The position numbers were made by a program, and so were the translations under genes. The notes beneath the pieces were generated by a model. The model did no database searches. It saw only the letters and a program-made list of their open reading frames with translations, and was not told the DNA's origin. From assembly GCA_030052745.1 (NCBI GenBank), contig JANBVO010000011.1:310001-374000 (forward strand): DNA of 64,000 nucleotides, in the 5' to 3' direction. This document shows, one piece after another, positions 22,448 to 32,846 of the stretch. How positions within the stretch are numbered: position 1 is the stretch's first letter; each line of letters starts with the position of its first letter. The stretch is from Pleurostoma richardsiae. Its lineage: Eukaryota; Ascomycota; Sordariomycetes; Calosphaeriales; Pleurostomataceae.

Positions 22448-23629
22448 TCAGATATTCCAGCCTCCATGCTTGGGAGGGTCGCAGAACCGCCAAAGGCCTG
22501 CCGCCTCTGCCGCCTTCCGGACTGTCGAGACCTCTGTCTCCGTCACAGATCTGTTGATATCGGCGTAACGGACCTCCTCGTCCTCCGCACCTCGATCTGT
22601 TTGTTTGTTCTTGTTTCGCCTCTTAGCCTTGCCGACGTGGGCGTCGGGGTGATATTGCTCCATGATGTTGACGAAGCAGTCCCTGGAGACCTCCTCTGCA
22701 AGGAACCTCATGATCCTCTCTCCTTCTGCCTCCAGCCCGGGCATGACCAGGTGGCGGACGAGGAGTCCTTTCTTTGCAATGCCGTCGGGCGTGAAGCAGA
22801 GGTCGCCGACCTGGGCCTGCATAGTCTTGATGCTCTCCCTGGCCGCCTCGGCGTAGTCTTCTGCTTTCAGCAGCCGCTTCGAGGTCGTTGGCTCCCAGAC
22901 CTTGAAGTCCGGCAGGTAGATGTCCACTAAGCCGTCGAGAAGCTCCAGGGTGGCGAGAGAATCATAGGCAGAAGTGTTGTAAATTATGGGAAGCGTCAAC
23001 CCGAGCTCCCTGGCGTGGAGGATGCTGAGCGCCACTTGCGGCACCACGTGCTCGGGGGTGATGAGGTTGATATTGTGGACACGGCCGACCTGCTGGAGCT
23101 TGATGTACCACTCGCCGAGCTCCTCAGGCGTTAGATCCATGCCATTTCGTTGATGGCTGATATCTGAGTTCTGACAGAACACACAGCGGAGTGAGCTATG
23201 GCACGATTCAGCAGCAGTTCTCACAAACTCGAGCATCTATTTAGGTTCTTACCAGCCGGAGAAGAATACCGACCCGCTGCCGTTATGCCCCTGGACACAC
23301 GGCTCTTCACCAAAGTGTGGCGCGATGACATTGACCTTGGCTTCGGTTCCGATGAGGCACACACCGGTCGTCTCGTACCTGTTGACGCCGCAATTGCGGG
23401 GACAAAGATTGCAGTTCCGGAGGTGTGCATACGCCCTCGAGCGCTTCTTGGATGCATCGACCTCGGAGATCAGCAGATATCGCGGGACGTAATCATCGAG
23501 GAGGAATGGTGGCGCCAGATGAAGCGCCCGGGGCCGCACCGCCGACAGGACCCGGCTCGCTCCATGCGGCCTCAGTGCAGGCCTTGAAAAGAGGCCTCTG
23601 CCCACTGCGTTCATGGTATTGAAAGCCAT
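22448..23629 (-). CDS. PflX-like radical SAM protein, probable mitochondrial
   Basis: Two exons, 23629-23253 and 23195-22448, giving 374 aa. The intron (GTAAGA donor, CATAG acceptor) splits the first Cys codon of the cluster; splicing gives SGCSLRCVFCQN, the CxxxCxxC motif that binds the radical SAM 4Fe-4S cluster (Cys126, 130, 133). An N-terminal Cys group, CNLCPRNCGVNR, plus GSGSVFFSGC, HNINLITPEHVVPQ, LPIIYNTSAYDS and VDIYLPDFKVW match the PflX-type family (COG1313), annotated as related to pyruvate formate-lyase activating enzymes. The first 40 or so residues are rich in Arg, Ser and Ala and lack acidic residues, like a mitochondrial presequence. Substrate and partner are unknown; no glycyl-radical enzyme lies nearby. 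Confidence 0.88.
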
Positions 23630-24016
23630 CTAGGTTACCATGTCTCGAGGAAGAGCACTTTCGGGTGTCATTGAGAAGTCCAGTCGCTGACGTTGAATTT
23701 GTATGAGATCAAGTGTGATTGGATCGACTGATCGGCGGAGGAGTGCTCCGAGGTGCCACCATCAACACACCTATTCGGCCATCCTCGGTATCGCACTTCC
23801 GGGGCACATATACAATGTGATCGCCTAGGAATAGGTCCAGGACGTCGAACAGGGAAAAGCACCATATAAGCCTTTATATTGCAAGTGTATCATTTTGGAC
23901 CTGGCGTCTAATTAGGCAGGTAGATAGTGCTCTCTATAACCATGGTCGGCCATCGTACATTTCTATTCTACACGGTTATCCAATGCCCACATTCTCAAAA
24001 GATGTGATACCCAGCT
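23630..24016. other. Intergenic, 387 bp
   Basis: This spacer holds the promoter of the radical SAM gene and the 3' flank of the EamA-like gene. I see nothing else. Confidence 0.45.
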
Positions 24017-25448
24017 CTAGGACCTCCTGTCCTCATCCTCCTCTAGATCGCCGAGGGCAGCCACATCTTCATCCACGACCTCGTCCTCGTCCTCATCCTT
24101 CACCTCGTCCGGCACCGCCCCATCCGTCTGTGGCACGAGTGCATACTCGCCCAACCCAGTCTCCGCGGCCGAGAGGCCATCCCCTTCGGCAGACGGCCCC
24201 TCATCCTTGCTGCCGATGATGACATTGCCGGCAACCAGCATCGTCGCGCCAACCCACCACAGCGGCGGGAGCGCCTCGGAGAAGATGGCAAAGCCAAGCA
24301 CGGCCGTAATGACAAAGTTGGACGAGGTGTTCATGATGGACACCTGGGTTGTAGAGTGGCCCTTAGCCAAGGCCGCTGTGAAGAGCGTCCACATCTGCCG
24401 AAGAGGTCAGCCCCGGACATGCTAGTCTCGGTAGATGTATCAGCTACATAGACACGTCTAGTAGAGTGATACGGCAAACTTCGTAGGTTTCCGATTCAGC
24501 CGAAAGCTTCCAAAAGGGTAGAACAAAGCTTGTGGGCTCTGGACACGCATACAGGGCCTGAAAACTAGTAGAGTTGTGTTGGCTACTTACAACTCCGTTG
24601 AAGACAAGGTTCAAGCCGAAGAATGTCTGTAGATGAAAAGGGAAATTAGCATCCTGAACCGTCTGGTGAAACTCTCTCGTCACGTAGCTTCAAGCCACGA
24701 GGCCGAGTGCAGGCATATTGGGTTTACCAGAACTCAGAGTCGCAGCGGGCGGAACTGAGATGACTTACACATCGGACAACGAACTCAAAGACGCCCTGGG
24801 CGCCCGAAAGGTGGAGGAAACCCGCCAGGGTTTTGGAAAAGCTTGACGTGAGCTCGGTCGTGGTCCTACATAGCTATTGTTACACAACATGATCATGGAC
24901 AGCAGCATGATGCTGTAGATGGCCTCAAAAGGCAGCTCGATTGACCTCCGACGACAATAGAGACCGATATCTCGGCGGTTCCCTTGACGCATCTTGGAAC
25001 ATCGCGTCGATACTGTCGGATGCGGCGGGAAGGGGGCAAGGCGATGGACGCAGGACCGTCCACTCGAACGACTAGGCCGAGTGCCGCAGTGTGCAGACAT
25101 CTACAACTTGCTGTGCTGAATGTTGATACACAGTGGGAATACTCACAGCTTCGCAAAGACTCCATTAAAGGCTGCGCAAGCACCACTGGCCAGAGCCAGC
25201 ACAATCCACTGGTTCCTCCGGGTCCAGGAACTGGACGACATCGTTTCGTCTTCACTGGTGGCGGTCGCGTCGCCAGCGTTGAGCAGCGGTCGTTGTTGGT
25301 CGTCGTCGGCGGCGGCGGCGGCGGCTGCAGCGGAGGTCATGCTCTCCTCCTGGCCGTCTAGCGCGGACGGGGTGTCTTCAGTACGAGCGGAGGCAGAGCA
25401 GGGGGCGTTGGCGCGGTCTGGAGGGTGGGTACGGCGCTGCCGCAGCAT
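24017..25448 (-). CDS. TMEM42-like EamA/DMT membrane protein
   Basis: Four exons, 25448-25147, 24865-24769, 24626-24591 and 24394-24017 (270 aa); all donors are GTGAGT or GTAAGT and the phases agree. The N-terminal 65 residues are hydrophilic, with a poly-Ala run. Hydrophobic segments follow: WIVLALASGACAAFNGVF, FEFVVRCTFFGLNLVFNGV, NFVITAVLGFAIF and LWWVGATMLVAGNVIIG. The order, short length and motif SEALPPLWWVGA resemble TMEM42, a single-repeat member of the drug/metabolite transporter superfamily. The tail is highly acidic (DEDEDEVVDEDV). Transport activity and location are not known for this family. The N-terminal start is the only in-frame ATG before the poly-Ala run apart from an internal one. 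Confidence 0.8.
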
Positions 25449-26171
25449 GTTGTAGGGGTGAAATGTGTACTGATTACAGTGCCGGTTTAGGGGACGGAAG
25501 GGGGATTGGAGCTTCGGACACCGCGGAGAGAGTATTGCCCGCTGGTCCCGCAGCTCGTAGCTGTGTGGGCGTGTCATACGTGTCTCGCAATGCGCGGTTG
25601 GAGTTCTTGGGCAGCCCGGAAATCCCACGCTAAATATCCCGAAGCGGGCACCGCCATATACGTACTGTAGGCGGCAATATCAGGCAGGGTAAGCAGGCAC
25701 GGACGACTTTCTTCCATAGCAGACCCCGATCTCTCTTGCAGTGTTGTACGGACAAGACTTAAGGAGGTAAATTAAGGTGCCTTATTCGATGTTGTGTTGT
25801 CTTTCCTCGACTCAAATCTAATTCCATATCAAGGAGTACAGCCACCAATACGAAATGGCACGACGGTCAACTCAAGAGGTGGAGTGCCTCACAATGATGC
25901 TAACAGGTCTCAGCAGAAGCACGGTATATAGTTCGTACGCAGTAGCAATCTGTTGGTATTGTGCATATCGTTTAGTATACGTGGTAAGCCTCATCTCTGT
26001 TGATGTGTGCCATTTCTAAGCCAGTCCCCAAAAGCAACCAAATCCAGACTGACTCCAACGACCGGAACGCCAAAGCCGATCATGTGCCATGAAAGTTGAT
26101 ACCCTTAACTTCGAAAGAATCACGTATTTCGTCCACGATACACGCCCCTAGAGTAGCTCCGACAAACAGGG
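25449..26171. other. Intergenic, 723 bp
   Basis: This lies upstream of the EamA-like gene and downstream of the TFIIA gene. No gene or RNA is recognisable. Confidence 0.45.
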
Positions 26172-26703
26172 CTACTGGCCCTCGCCCGGCTTCTTGGCGT
26201 TGCAGCTCACGATCTTCACCTTATCCGCCATGACCGTCTGGCCGCCGTTCTCCATCTTGAACGTGACGTTCTTGATGAGGAAGGTCCACACCTCGTCGCA
26301 GAAGCGGTATGTGTCAAGCGAGCCCTGTACAGTGGCGCGGGATTGTCAGCTCTGCGTCTCTCTCTGTGAAGACAAAGCCCTGGAACAGGAAGGCTGCTGC
26401 TGCTATTCACCTTGAACGTCAGGCGAGCCTTCACCTTCTCCTGCAGCGTCTCGGCGATCGCGCGGTCAAAGTTCGCGAGGATCTTCATCGCCAGCTGGGG
26501 ATCGATGCGATGCTCGCTGATCAGATCGTCGAGCGTGTCGGTCAGCGTCAGGCCGATGCTGTATCGGAGAGAATGGTTAGTTAGTACATTGTAGCAAACA
26601 CGGCGATTCAATAGCATCCTGCGCAAGAACGCTAGGTATGAACAGGCAAGATGTACCTGCTGCGGCGATACAGCTCGTAGAAAGACTGCGCACCGGTAGC
26701 CAT
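26172..26703 (-). CDS. TOA2: Transcription factor IIA small (gamma) subunit
   Basis: TFIIA stabilises TBP on promoter DNA for RNA polymerase II. Three exons: 26703-26657, 26558-26411 and 26324-26172, giving 115 aa, the usual family length. Splicing creates [18 protein letters not shown], the conserved N-terminal helix of the gamma subunit. The second exon carries the four-helix-bundle part ([25 protein letters not shown]). The third gives the beta-barrel part ([27 protein letters not shown]). The first donor is GTACAT, unusual but dictated by the conserved junction RRS-SIG. Confidence 0.96.
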
Positions 26704-27024
26704 CTTGTCTGCTCGCGATGACCAGGTTCGGAGAGTTGTAGAGTTGAAGTTGAGGAAAGTGCTTATATAGTCAGCGGGGGTGAGGGAGAAGAAGGCGTCA
26801 GGTGGGGAATGAGTCAGCAGGCTGAGCAAGGCGACGCCACTGTTGCTTAGCCACCGACGAATGAAGGCTGATCACGTGACCTCTTAGTTGGGAGCTACTG
26901 AGCTATTTCGGCTGCCGCTCTCAACAGGTGTCTGAGCTCCAAGGCGTTTCGGGAGCTCTGAGAACCTCCGTCATCTGCGACAAATATCATCGACTCGTCA
27001 AAGGGATTGCCGAACACGTCCAAT
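26704..27024. other. Divergent promoter region, TOA2 and VMA16
   Basis: 321 bp lie between the two start codons. No specific element can be named with confidence. Confidence 0.45.
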
Positions 27025-27854
27025 ATGAGCTTGAAGTATGGACTGGGCGGCGTCAGCAGCGCCCTTACGGTAGTTGGAGCCTGTATGTCAACCGAGGGCA
27101 GCCTTGGATCGCGTTCAAACGCAAGCTAACTCCTCCCAGATATGCTCTTTACCGGCAGCGGCGAGTCCTTCGATGTACGCGACCATATCTTTTCAACCGC
27201 GGCTCAAAATATATATCTGACAGAGAATAGGTCGGCGCCTTCCTCGAGTCCGTCTCGCCATATGCGTGGGCCTCCTTGGGAATATCGTTATGCATAGGTC
27301 TCTCCGTGGTGGGAGCAGCATGGTTCGTGGACAGCTAGAGACAATGCATATCTTGGCGACCGTCTGACAGGCAGCAGGGGAATCTTCATCACAGGCTCCT
27401 CCATTCTCGGCGGAGGTGTCAGGGCGCCGCGGATCCGGACCAAGAACCTGATCTCCATCATCTTCTGCGAAGTCGTGGCCATCTACGGCGTCATCATGTC
27501 CATCGTCTTCTCCGCCAAGATCAACGGCCTTGAAGGGGAGGAAGCTTACAATGCCAAGACATACTACACAGGGTATGCACTGTTCTGGGCTGGGATTACC
27601 GTGGGAATGTGCAACCTAGTCTGCGGTGTCGCCGTGGGGATAAACGGCAGCGGCGCCGCCCTGGCTGATGCGGCGGATCCGACAATGTACGTCCTTTTGC
27701 CCCGGACACGATGCGGCTCTTCCTCAACTGATAATCTTCCAGGTTCGTCAAGATTCTCGTCATTGAGATCTTTAGCTCCGTGCTGGGCCTCTTTGGGCTC
27801 ATTGTCGGCCTTCTTGTGTCCAGCAAGGCCAAGGACTTCGGCCAGGAGGTCTAG
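27025..27854 (+). CDS. VMA16: V-ATPase proteolipid subunit c''
   Basis: Membrane rotor subunit of the vacuolar proton pump. Five exons: 27025-27082, 27140-27174, 27231-27322, 27378-27686 and 27743-27854, giving 201 aa. The start MSLKYGLGG is taken from the first ATG that reads in phase into the family sequence [19 protein letters not shown]. Hydrophobic helices include [60 protein letters not shown] and [13 protein letters not shown]. The Glu in [12 protein letters not shown] is the expected proton-carrying residue. The motif [15 protein letters not shown] and the loop [10 protein letters not shown] distinguish c'' from c and c'. The N-terminal helix is short, as in other filamentous fungi. 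Confidence 0.95.
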
Positions 27855-28201
27855 TCACCTTCTCGTGAACCAGACATTCTACTACCGTAGCATCATTCAC
27901 TCACAGATTCACCATACCGACTTCATATCGTGGAGGGGCATTGTGTTCAATGGCGTTCAGGAGGCCTGAGAATATCATGGATACGGCTAATGTGTACCAC
28001 TGCGTGTATGTATAGACTGCCCTAGCAAGACCTTTTATCTAGCAAGCTTCTTCTGGTTCCCCGCATGTGCTATTCGTTCTGATGTTCCATTGGCCATTGA
28101 ATCGAGATGATTTCTTCCGCGGGTCTTAACCCCAGGCAGGCGGTGCTGAAAGCCAGCCGTAGTCGGGGTCCTTTTGGCCCGTCAATATAGCGCAAGCTTC
28201 A
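27855..28201. other. Convergent 3' region, 347 bp
   Basis: This lies between the VMA16 stop and the stop of the next gene on the opposite strand. No gene is seen. Confidence 0.45.
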
Positions 28202-29113
28202 TCAAAATAATTCAGCGGCATGCCCCGCGGTGAAAATCGTTGCCTGTTGCAGCCGTTAGCCAGAGTGAGCAGCAAGAGAAAACGAGAAACACCCACATAT
28301 AAAGGCCGCGTAGAGATCCACCCTGAGAGAACAGACCGCGTATGGCCTCCCTGTCTTCATCGGTCGTACCCATCCACATGCCCAGTCTCTCGTGCACCGC
28401 TTTCAGGGACAGCTCCTCGGGTGTTCCAAACTCCCACATGCCCTTATTGGCGAATGGAACACTTGCTCGAGTGCACTCCCAGTCTGACTGCTCAAGTCTG
28501 GGGGGAAAGTACACGCGCGGACCTTCCTTAAGGTTGAGGGACTGGAACATCTCTTCCACCCCGAGGAGCTCAGGGATGGTTCCCGTGTGTTCATCAAGAT
28601 AGATATGCGGGGCCAGCGCCTTGGGATCGAAAAGCGCGGGACTGAGATCTGGAAGTCGGTGATTTGTGTGGGTTGGTTGATACAACATATCCGGAAGCTG
28701 TGTAGGCTGGTCAGAAACGGTATAACCAAGCCGGTCCCTACTGTCCAGGCTGAGGTTGACAGGGGCCAAGTTGCTTTCTGGACATGACGATGGCAGACAA
28801 ATATACTAACCTTATGTTCTTGAACGCATTGTCGGCAAAAGCCTTGGACGCCCTCCCAGTCAGGTTCACGGGGACGCTCGTGTTCAGGAGGCCCACGGTG
28901 ATCCAGTCGGCGGTTGAAAATGTACGGTCTAGGAAGTATGCTGGTTAGCTTCCTCATACGCAGATATTGCCATAGAACACTAAGGCGTTCTTACCGGCAC
29001 ATATACAATGTACCAGTCATCGCAGCCAGCCACCGAGCCTTTTCGCAGTATGCTCTCACTTCGATGCCATAATGCTGGCAGGCCGCGAAGTAAAAGTAGT
29101 GATCAAGACACAT
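28202..29113 (-). CDS. Uncharacterised protein, four exons
   Basis: Preferred model: 29113-29014, 28940-28811, 28641-28293 and 28243-28202, about 206 aa. I do not recognise the family. The reading includes HYGIEVRAYCEKARW, YFLDRTFSTADWITVGLL, ALAPHIYLDEHTGTIPEL and ends GLYMWATIFTAGHAAELF. Exon 2 is placed in this frame because about 76% of its codons end in G or C; the competing in-phase frame (GTAAGA donor at 28994, acceptor before 28928, exon 3 from 28697) has only about half and would give 227 aa. The first donor in my model is GTACAT, also used by TOA2. The last two exons are common to both models. There is no signal peptide or obvious catalytic motif. The frame is open upstream of the ATG, so an extra 5' exon is possible. 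Confidence 0.6.
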
Positions 29114-29419
29114 GGCTGCGGTCAGGAGAGCTTGATAGTGATGAGTGTTGGAACGTCGGGCTCTAAGGTGGGATCATTCTGCAGAGCCAAAGGGAGGGTT
29201 AGGTGCTCAGGGACGCGCGGGTTGACTTCTGTTGACGAGGGAGGCAGAGAAGTTTATTTTGTGGTCACGAACCCAGAGAAAAGAGTCGGCGAAGGTTGCA
29301 CGCGTGCAGGCAAGTGAACAGAAGAAACAAGGAAAGCACGACGTGAAGGAGACAACAGAAGCTCGGCTCACTTTCAACTCAGTTTGCTGACATCGGCTTT
29401 GTGGTGCCTCCGTCTACCC

Positions 29420-29449
29420 AAGTGAAGGCAAAGTGAAGGACTTCACTTT
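29420..29449. repeat. Inverted and direct AAGTGAAG repeats
   Basis: AAAGTGAAG (29430-29438) and its exact complement CTTCACTTT (29441-29449) form a palindrome with a 2 bp centre. A further direct copy, AAGTGAAG, starts at 29420. The cluster lies in the 382 bp spacer (29114-29495) between the stop of the molybdenum cofactor gene and the start of the uncharacterised gene, both on the minus strand. It could be a regulator-binding site of the latter or a 3' hairpin of the former. The rest of the spacer shows a CT-rich minus-strand leader near the start of the uncharacterised gene. Confidence 0.5.
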
Positions 29450-29495
29450 AGCCTCTTTGCATCCTCAGGCCCTCCCTCTTTAGTACTCCAAAGTG

Positions 29496-31613
29496 TTACG
29501 ACAGATCAGCTCGCACATTGCTCATCAACAACGCCTCTACCTTTGCGCCTTTCCGCAGGGGCTCGGGTCCCTTGGGCATGCAGAGCAGTGCGTTGGCACC
29601 CTTCAAGCTCCCCACCCGAGAACTGCGCTGTCCGCCCGTACTGGTCGCCGAAAGCGTGCCGTCCTTTCCGACGGAGACGATGGCGCGGTGGTACTCCGGC
29701 CGCCCAGCGTCTAGGGAGAAGTCATGGCTCAGCGTGACGGGAACCTTGGTCAGACCCGCCGGCGTTATACCGGACAGTTGGTGCAGTGACGGGAGGACGA
29801 AGAGATGGAAAGTGACCAGAGCGGATGCCGGGTTGCCTGGCAGGGAGAAGATGACCTTGGAGACTCTCTGACCCGAGTTGTCCTTGACCGGCACTGTAGC
29901 AAATGTCGTGGGCTTGCCAGGCTTCATGTTGACTCGACCAAAGTGGATCGTTCCGCCTAGAGATCGCTCAATGGTGGGCTTGAGGAGATCCAGTTCGCCC
30001 ATAGATACGCCTCCCGTTGTGATGATCAAGTCTGTTTGTCTTAATCCGTCTCGTAGGGTTTCCTCCAGTGACCCGGGCTTGTCACTAGCGATACCAAGAT
30101 CAACAACTTCATAACCCCATTCCTGAGCAGCAGATATCAGAGTCGGTCGGTTGGTATCGCGGACCTCGCCCAGGCGAAGCTCTCCAGGTCGGTCATGCTG
30201 TACAATCTCGTCACCTGTAGAGAGCACTCCAACCACGGGCCGACGGTATGTCTTCACTTCCGCCACGCCCACTGCTGCTAGGACACCGATCTCGCCGCCC
30301 ACAGCAGAGATCTGTTCGCCTTTGTGCAGAATGAGAGCCCCCTCCTTGATGTCACTTCCAACTTCTCTTATGTTCTCCCCTTGCTTGACACCGTCGGCAA
30401 GAATCTCAACCTCCTTCTCCTCCAGCCCGTCATCCGTCTTGGTCTTCAGGACAGTGTCCTCCACCATAATAACGGATGTAGCCCCCGGAGGTAACGGTGC
30501 GCCGGTTGTGATTCTCGCGAGCTCTCCCTCCTTCAGGGCTTCGACTTCACCGGGGGCAGCATGAGATATGGCTGTCACGGGATAAGTTCCCTTCATATTG
30601 CCGTCCTCGGGGACGACAACGGCATAGCCATCGACAATGCTGGCGCGGAACGCTGGCACATTTTCTCTCGCCTTCACGTCCTCGGCCAGCACCGAGCCGA
30701 CAAGATCAGAGCCGACCTTGGAAGTGACGACTTGGCAGTCAGGCGTATGCTCTTTGATGAGATTCAACGCGTCCCCGACCGACAGCATAGGGTATGGGGA
30801 CGATCTGTGCCTTCGCGTTGGCCCGAGACTGGGATCATTAGACAGTGCATTCTCGCTTGGTTTTGTATGTCGCACGAGACCACCATGACCGTGGCTGTGG
30901 CCGTGGCCGTGAGAGTGGCCGTGATGATGTCCATGAGCATGGGGTTGGCCAGCATCAGAGCTGACTCCTGCTTCCTGCTCTAGCTTCTTCACACCCCCGG
31001 AATGAAGAGCTCTTGAGTCCACCCCAGCAGCCTGAAGGCAGGCATGAGGAAGCATCTTCAGGATGGCCTGCAGATTCTCCTTTGCACCCTTGGGCGATCC
31101 GGGTAATGTCACGACCACAGTCTTATTTCGCACCCCAGCTACCGGCCTGGACATCATCGCAACTACAATGGTCTCAGCTACGAGGCAACGGAACTAGAGG
31201 ACTTGCTACTTACAGGGAGTCACGGCCAAGGAAGCGGCGAGCATGCCGTGAACAATACCAGGCGCCTGCTTATGCAAAAGAGCGGAAATCGCCTGTGGGA
31301 GGATGAGCACTGGCTTTCTCTACTCTCAATAGACTTGCCCTACCTCAGGCGTGTGGTCAGCAACTGCGAAGCCGGTTCCACCAGTCGTGACGATCAGGTT
31401 GACACTGTCGGCGATGTCGGCCCACATCATGATCTGCCGCTGGATCTGAGGGACACTATCAGACACAATTTTCGTGTCCACGACGTCCCATTTGCCGCCG
31501 CCTTCTTGCTCAAAGACGCTGCGGAGAGTGGCATCGGATGCATCAGTACTCGGATCCTTAGCAGCTGTCGTTGAGATCACGAGAACAGCTGCTCGGAGCG
31601 TGGAGGCAGGCAT
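29496..31613 (-). CDS. Gephyrin-type molybdenum cofactor synthase (MogA-MoeA fusion)
   Basis: Catalyses the last steps of molybdenum cofactor synthesis: adenylylation of molybdopterin (N-terminal G domain) and molybdate insertion (C-terminal E domain). It is needed for nitrate reductase and other molybdoenzymes. Three exons: 31613-31344, 31292-31214 and 31162-29496, giving 671 aa. The G domain shows NLIVTTGGTGF, TPFAMMSRPVAGV and VVTLPGSPKGA. The E domain shows FRASIVDGYAV, LARITTGAPLPPGA, GVLSTGDEIV, VRDTNRPTL, TTGGVSMGELDLLKP and FSLPGNPASALVTFHLF. Orthologues are Aspergillus cnxE and Neurospora nit-9. The linker at about 188-211 is strikingly His-rich. The ATG at 31613 gives MPASTLRAAVLVIST, directly at the first strand of the G domain. 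Confidence 0.96.
30881..30945 (-). repeat. His/Gly-rich low-complexity linker
   Basis: Tandem CAC/CAT-GGY codons encode alternating His-Gly and His-Ser (HGHHHGHSHGHGHSHGHG) between the two domains of the molybdenum cofactor protein. Such a run can bind divalent metals, but that is inference. Confidence 0.8.
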
Positions 31614-31893
31614 CTCGGCACGTTGAAGCTGCAATAGACCACTAATCTGGACTGAGATGAGAGGAAAGGATTATTGAGGCAGTTCAGTGACAGGCGGGTC
31701 TTGATGTTGATGCGGCGACGTTATCCCCACTTGTGATTGAGTGAGGTGCCTTCTGAGCAGTAGAACTACACACCGAGATACACCATGACGTTACTTATGA
31801 TGAACAAAGATCAACAAATACCACACCATCCACCCTATCACTGACTCACTGTTCGTATCCTAAACATATAAGATCACAGGGTAAAAAGGAGTT

Positions 31894-31901
31894 AAAAAAA
31901 A
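31894..31901 (-). terminator. RNA polymerase III terminator (T8)
   Basis: On the minus strand, eight T residues start 4 nt after the discriminator base of the tRNA-Ser gene, as expected for Pol III termination. Confidence 0.8.
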
Positions 31902-31904
31902 TAA

Positions 31905-31987
31905 CCGACAACAGCCAGATTCGAACTGACGCGGGCGAACCCAAGAGATTTCTAGTCTCTCGCCTTAACCACTCGGCCATGTTGCCG
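31905..31987 (-). tRNA. tRNA-Ser (anticodon AGA)
   Basis: The minus strand folds as a class II tRNA. The acceptor arms CGGCAAC and GTTGTCG pair over 7 bp, followed by discriminator G, typical of tRNA-Ser. The D arm reads GGCCGAGTGGTTAAGGC (A box). The anticodon stem AGAGA/TCTCT holds the loop CTAGAAA with anticodon AGA. A long variable arm (TTGGGTTCGCCCGCG) and the T arm GTTCGAATC (B box) complete it. There is no intron. It sits between the molybdenum cofactor gene and POP5. Confidence 0.95.
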
Positions 31988-32191
31988 CTTAGTAATCCAT
32001 GAGATTCATGACTATCCAGGAAAACTAATCAGGCGCTGTCGAGTGAAGCTTCTACGCGCTGAAACCCGCCCAAACCTCCAGGCGGTGGCTAGCGGCAAAT
32101 CACCCAACTCACTCAAGCCCAAAGGATTATCTCAGCTAAAGAACGTATCGTTCATCATCTTGTGTTAGCGAACGTCTGCGTCCACGAGACA

Positions 32192-32838
32192 ATGGTTCGA
32201 ATAAAGGAGCGGTATCTCTTGGTGAACATCCTCTATCCAGACCTGCCCCGGGACCAGGGCAAGTCGAGTATTCCCGACCTGGTCGCGTATAACCAGCCGA
32301 CCTCAGACAGCCTCTCACCACACGCGCTCTCTAAGGCGATACGCGCCGAGGTAGCATCACTATTTGGAGACTACGGCGCCGGCGCTATAGAGCGCAGCCT
32401 GCAAGGTCTGTCATGACCCTAGACACTGAGCTCCCCTTCCAAGCGCACCGATTGACCCGCTCCGTAGTCAAGTACCTCTCGCATGCCACGTCCACCTTCA
32501 TCCTGAGGTGTCCCAGGTCTCACTACCGCCTCGTCTGGGCAGCCCTCACGTTCATGGACCATGTCCCAGTTAAGAACGGGAAGCCATGTACGTTTAGGGT
32601 CGTGCGTGTCAGCGGTACGATCCGCAAGGTCGAAGAGGAGGCCATCCGCCGGGCGAAGCAGCTCATCCTGGTGGCCAAGGACCAGGCGGCCGGCCGAGGC
32701 TCCGGTGCTCTCAGCTCTCTCTTTGGGTCGAAGGATCCGATCAAGGATATCACCATGGTCGACGACGGTCAAGGCGAGTCCAGCTCCGAGGACGAGGCTG
32801 AGGGCGACAACTACGACGAGACCATGGAGAACGACTGA
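32192..32838 (+). CDS. POP5: Ribonuclease P/MRP subunit Pop5
   Basis: Protein subunit shared by RNase P (tRNA 5' processing) and RNase MRP (rRNA processing). Two exons, 32192-32405 and 32468-32838, giving 194 aa. The N-terminus MVRIKERYLLVNILYP is the family signature. Exon 2 supplies the rest of the Rpp14/Pop5 fold: VKYLSHATSTFILRCPRSHY and FRVVRVSGTIRKVEEEAI. The tail is Ser/Asp/Glu-rich. The start is the first ATG. Its stop codon lies only 8 bp from the stop codon of the convergent GPN2 gene. Confidence 0.94.
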
Positions 32839-32846
32839 GAAGGGTA

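Noticed and set aside
28811-28928. Alternative exon 2 of the unrecognised gene using the strong GTAAGA donor at 28994
   Set aside because: The frame has only about half G/C third positions and an Arg/Pro/Glu-rich product, unlike neighbouring exons. It is kept only as an alternative because its phase is also consistent.
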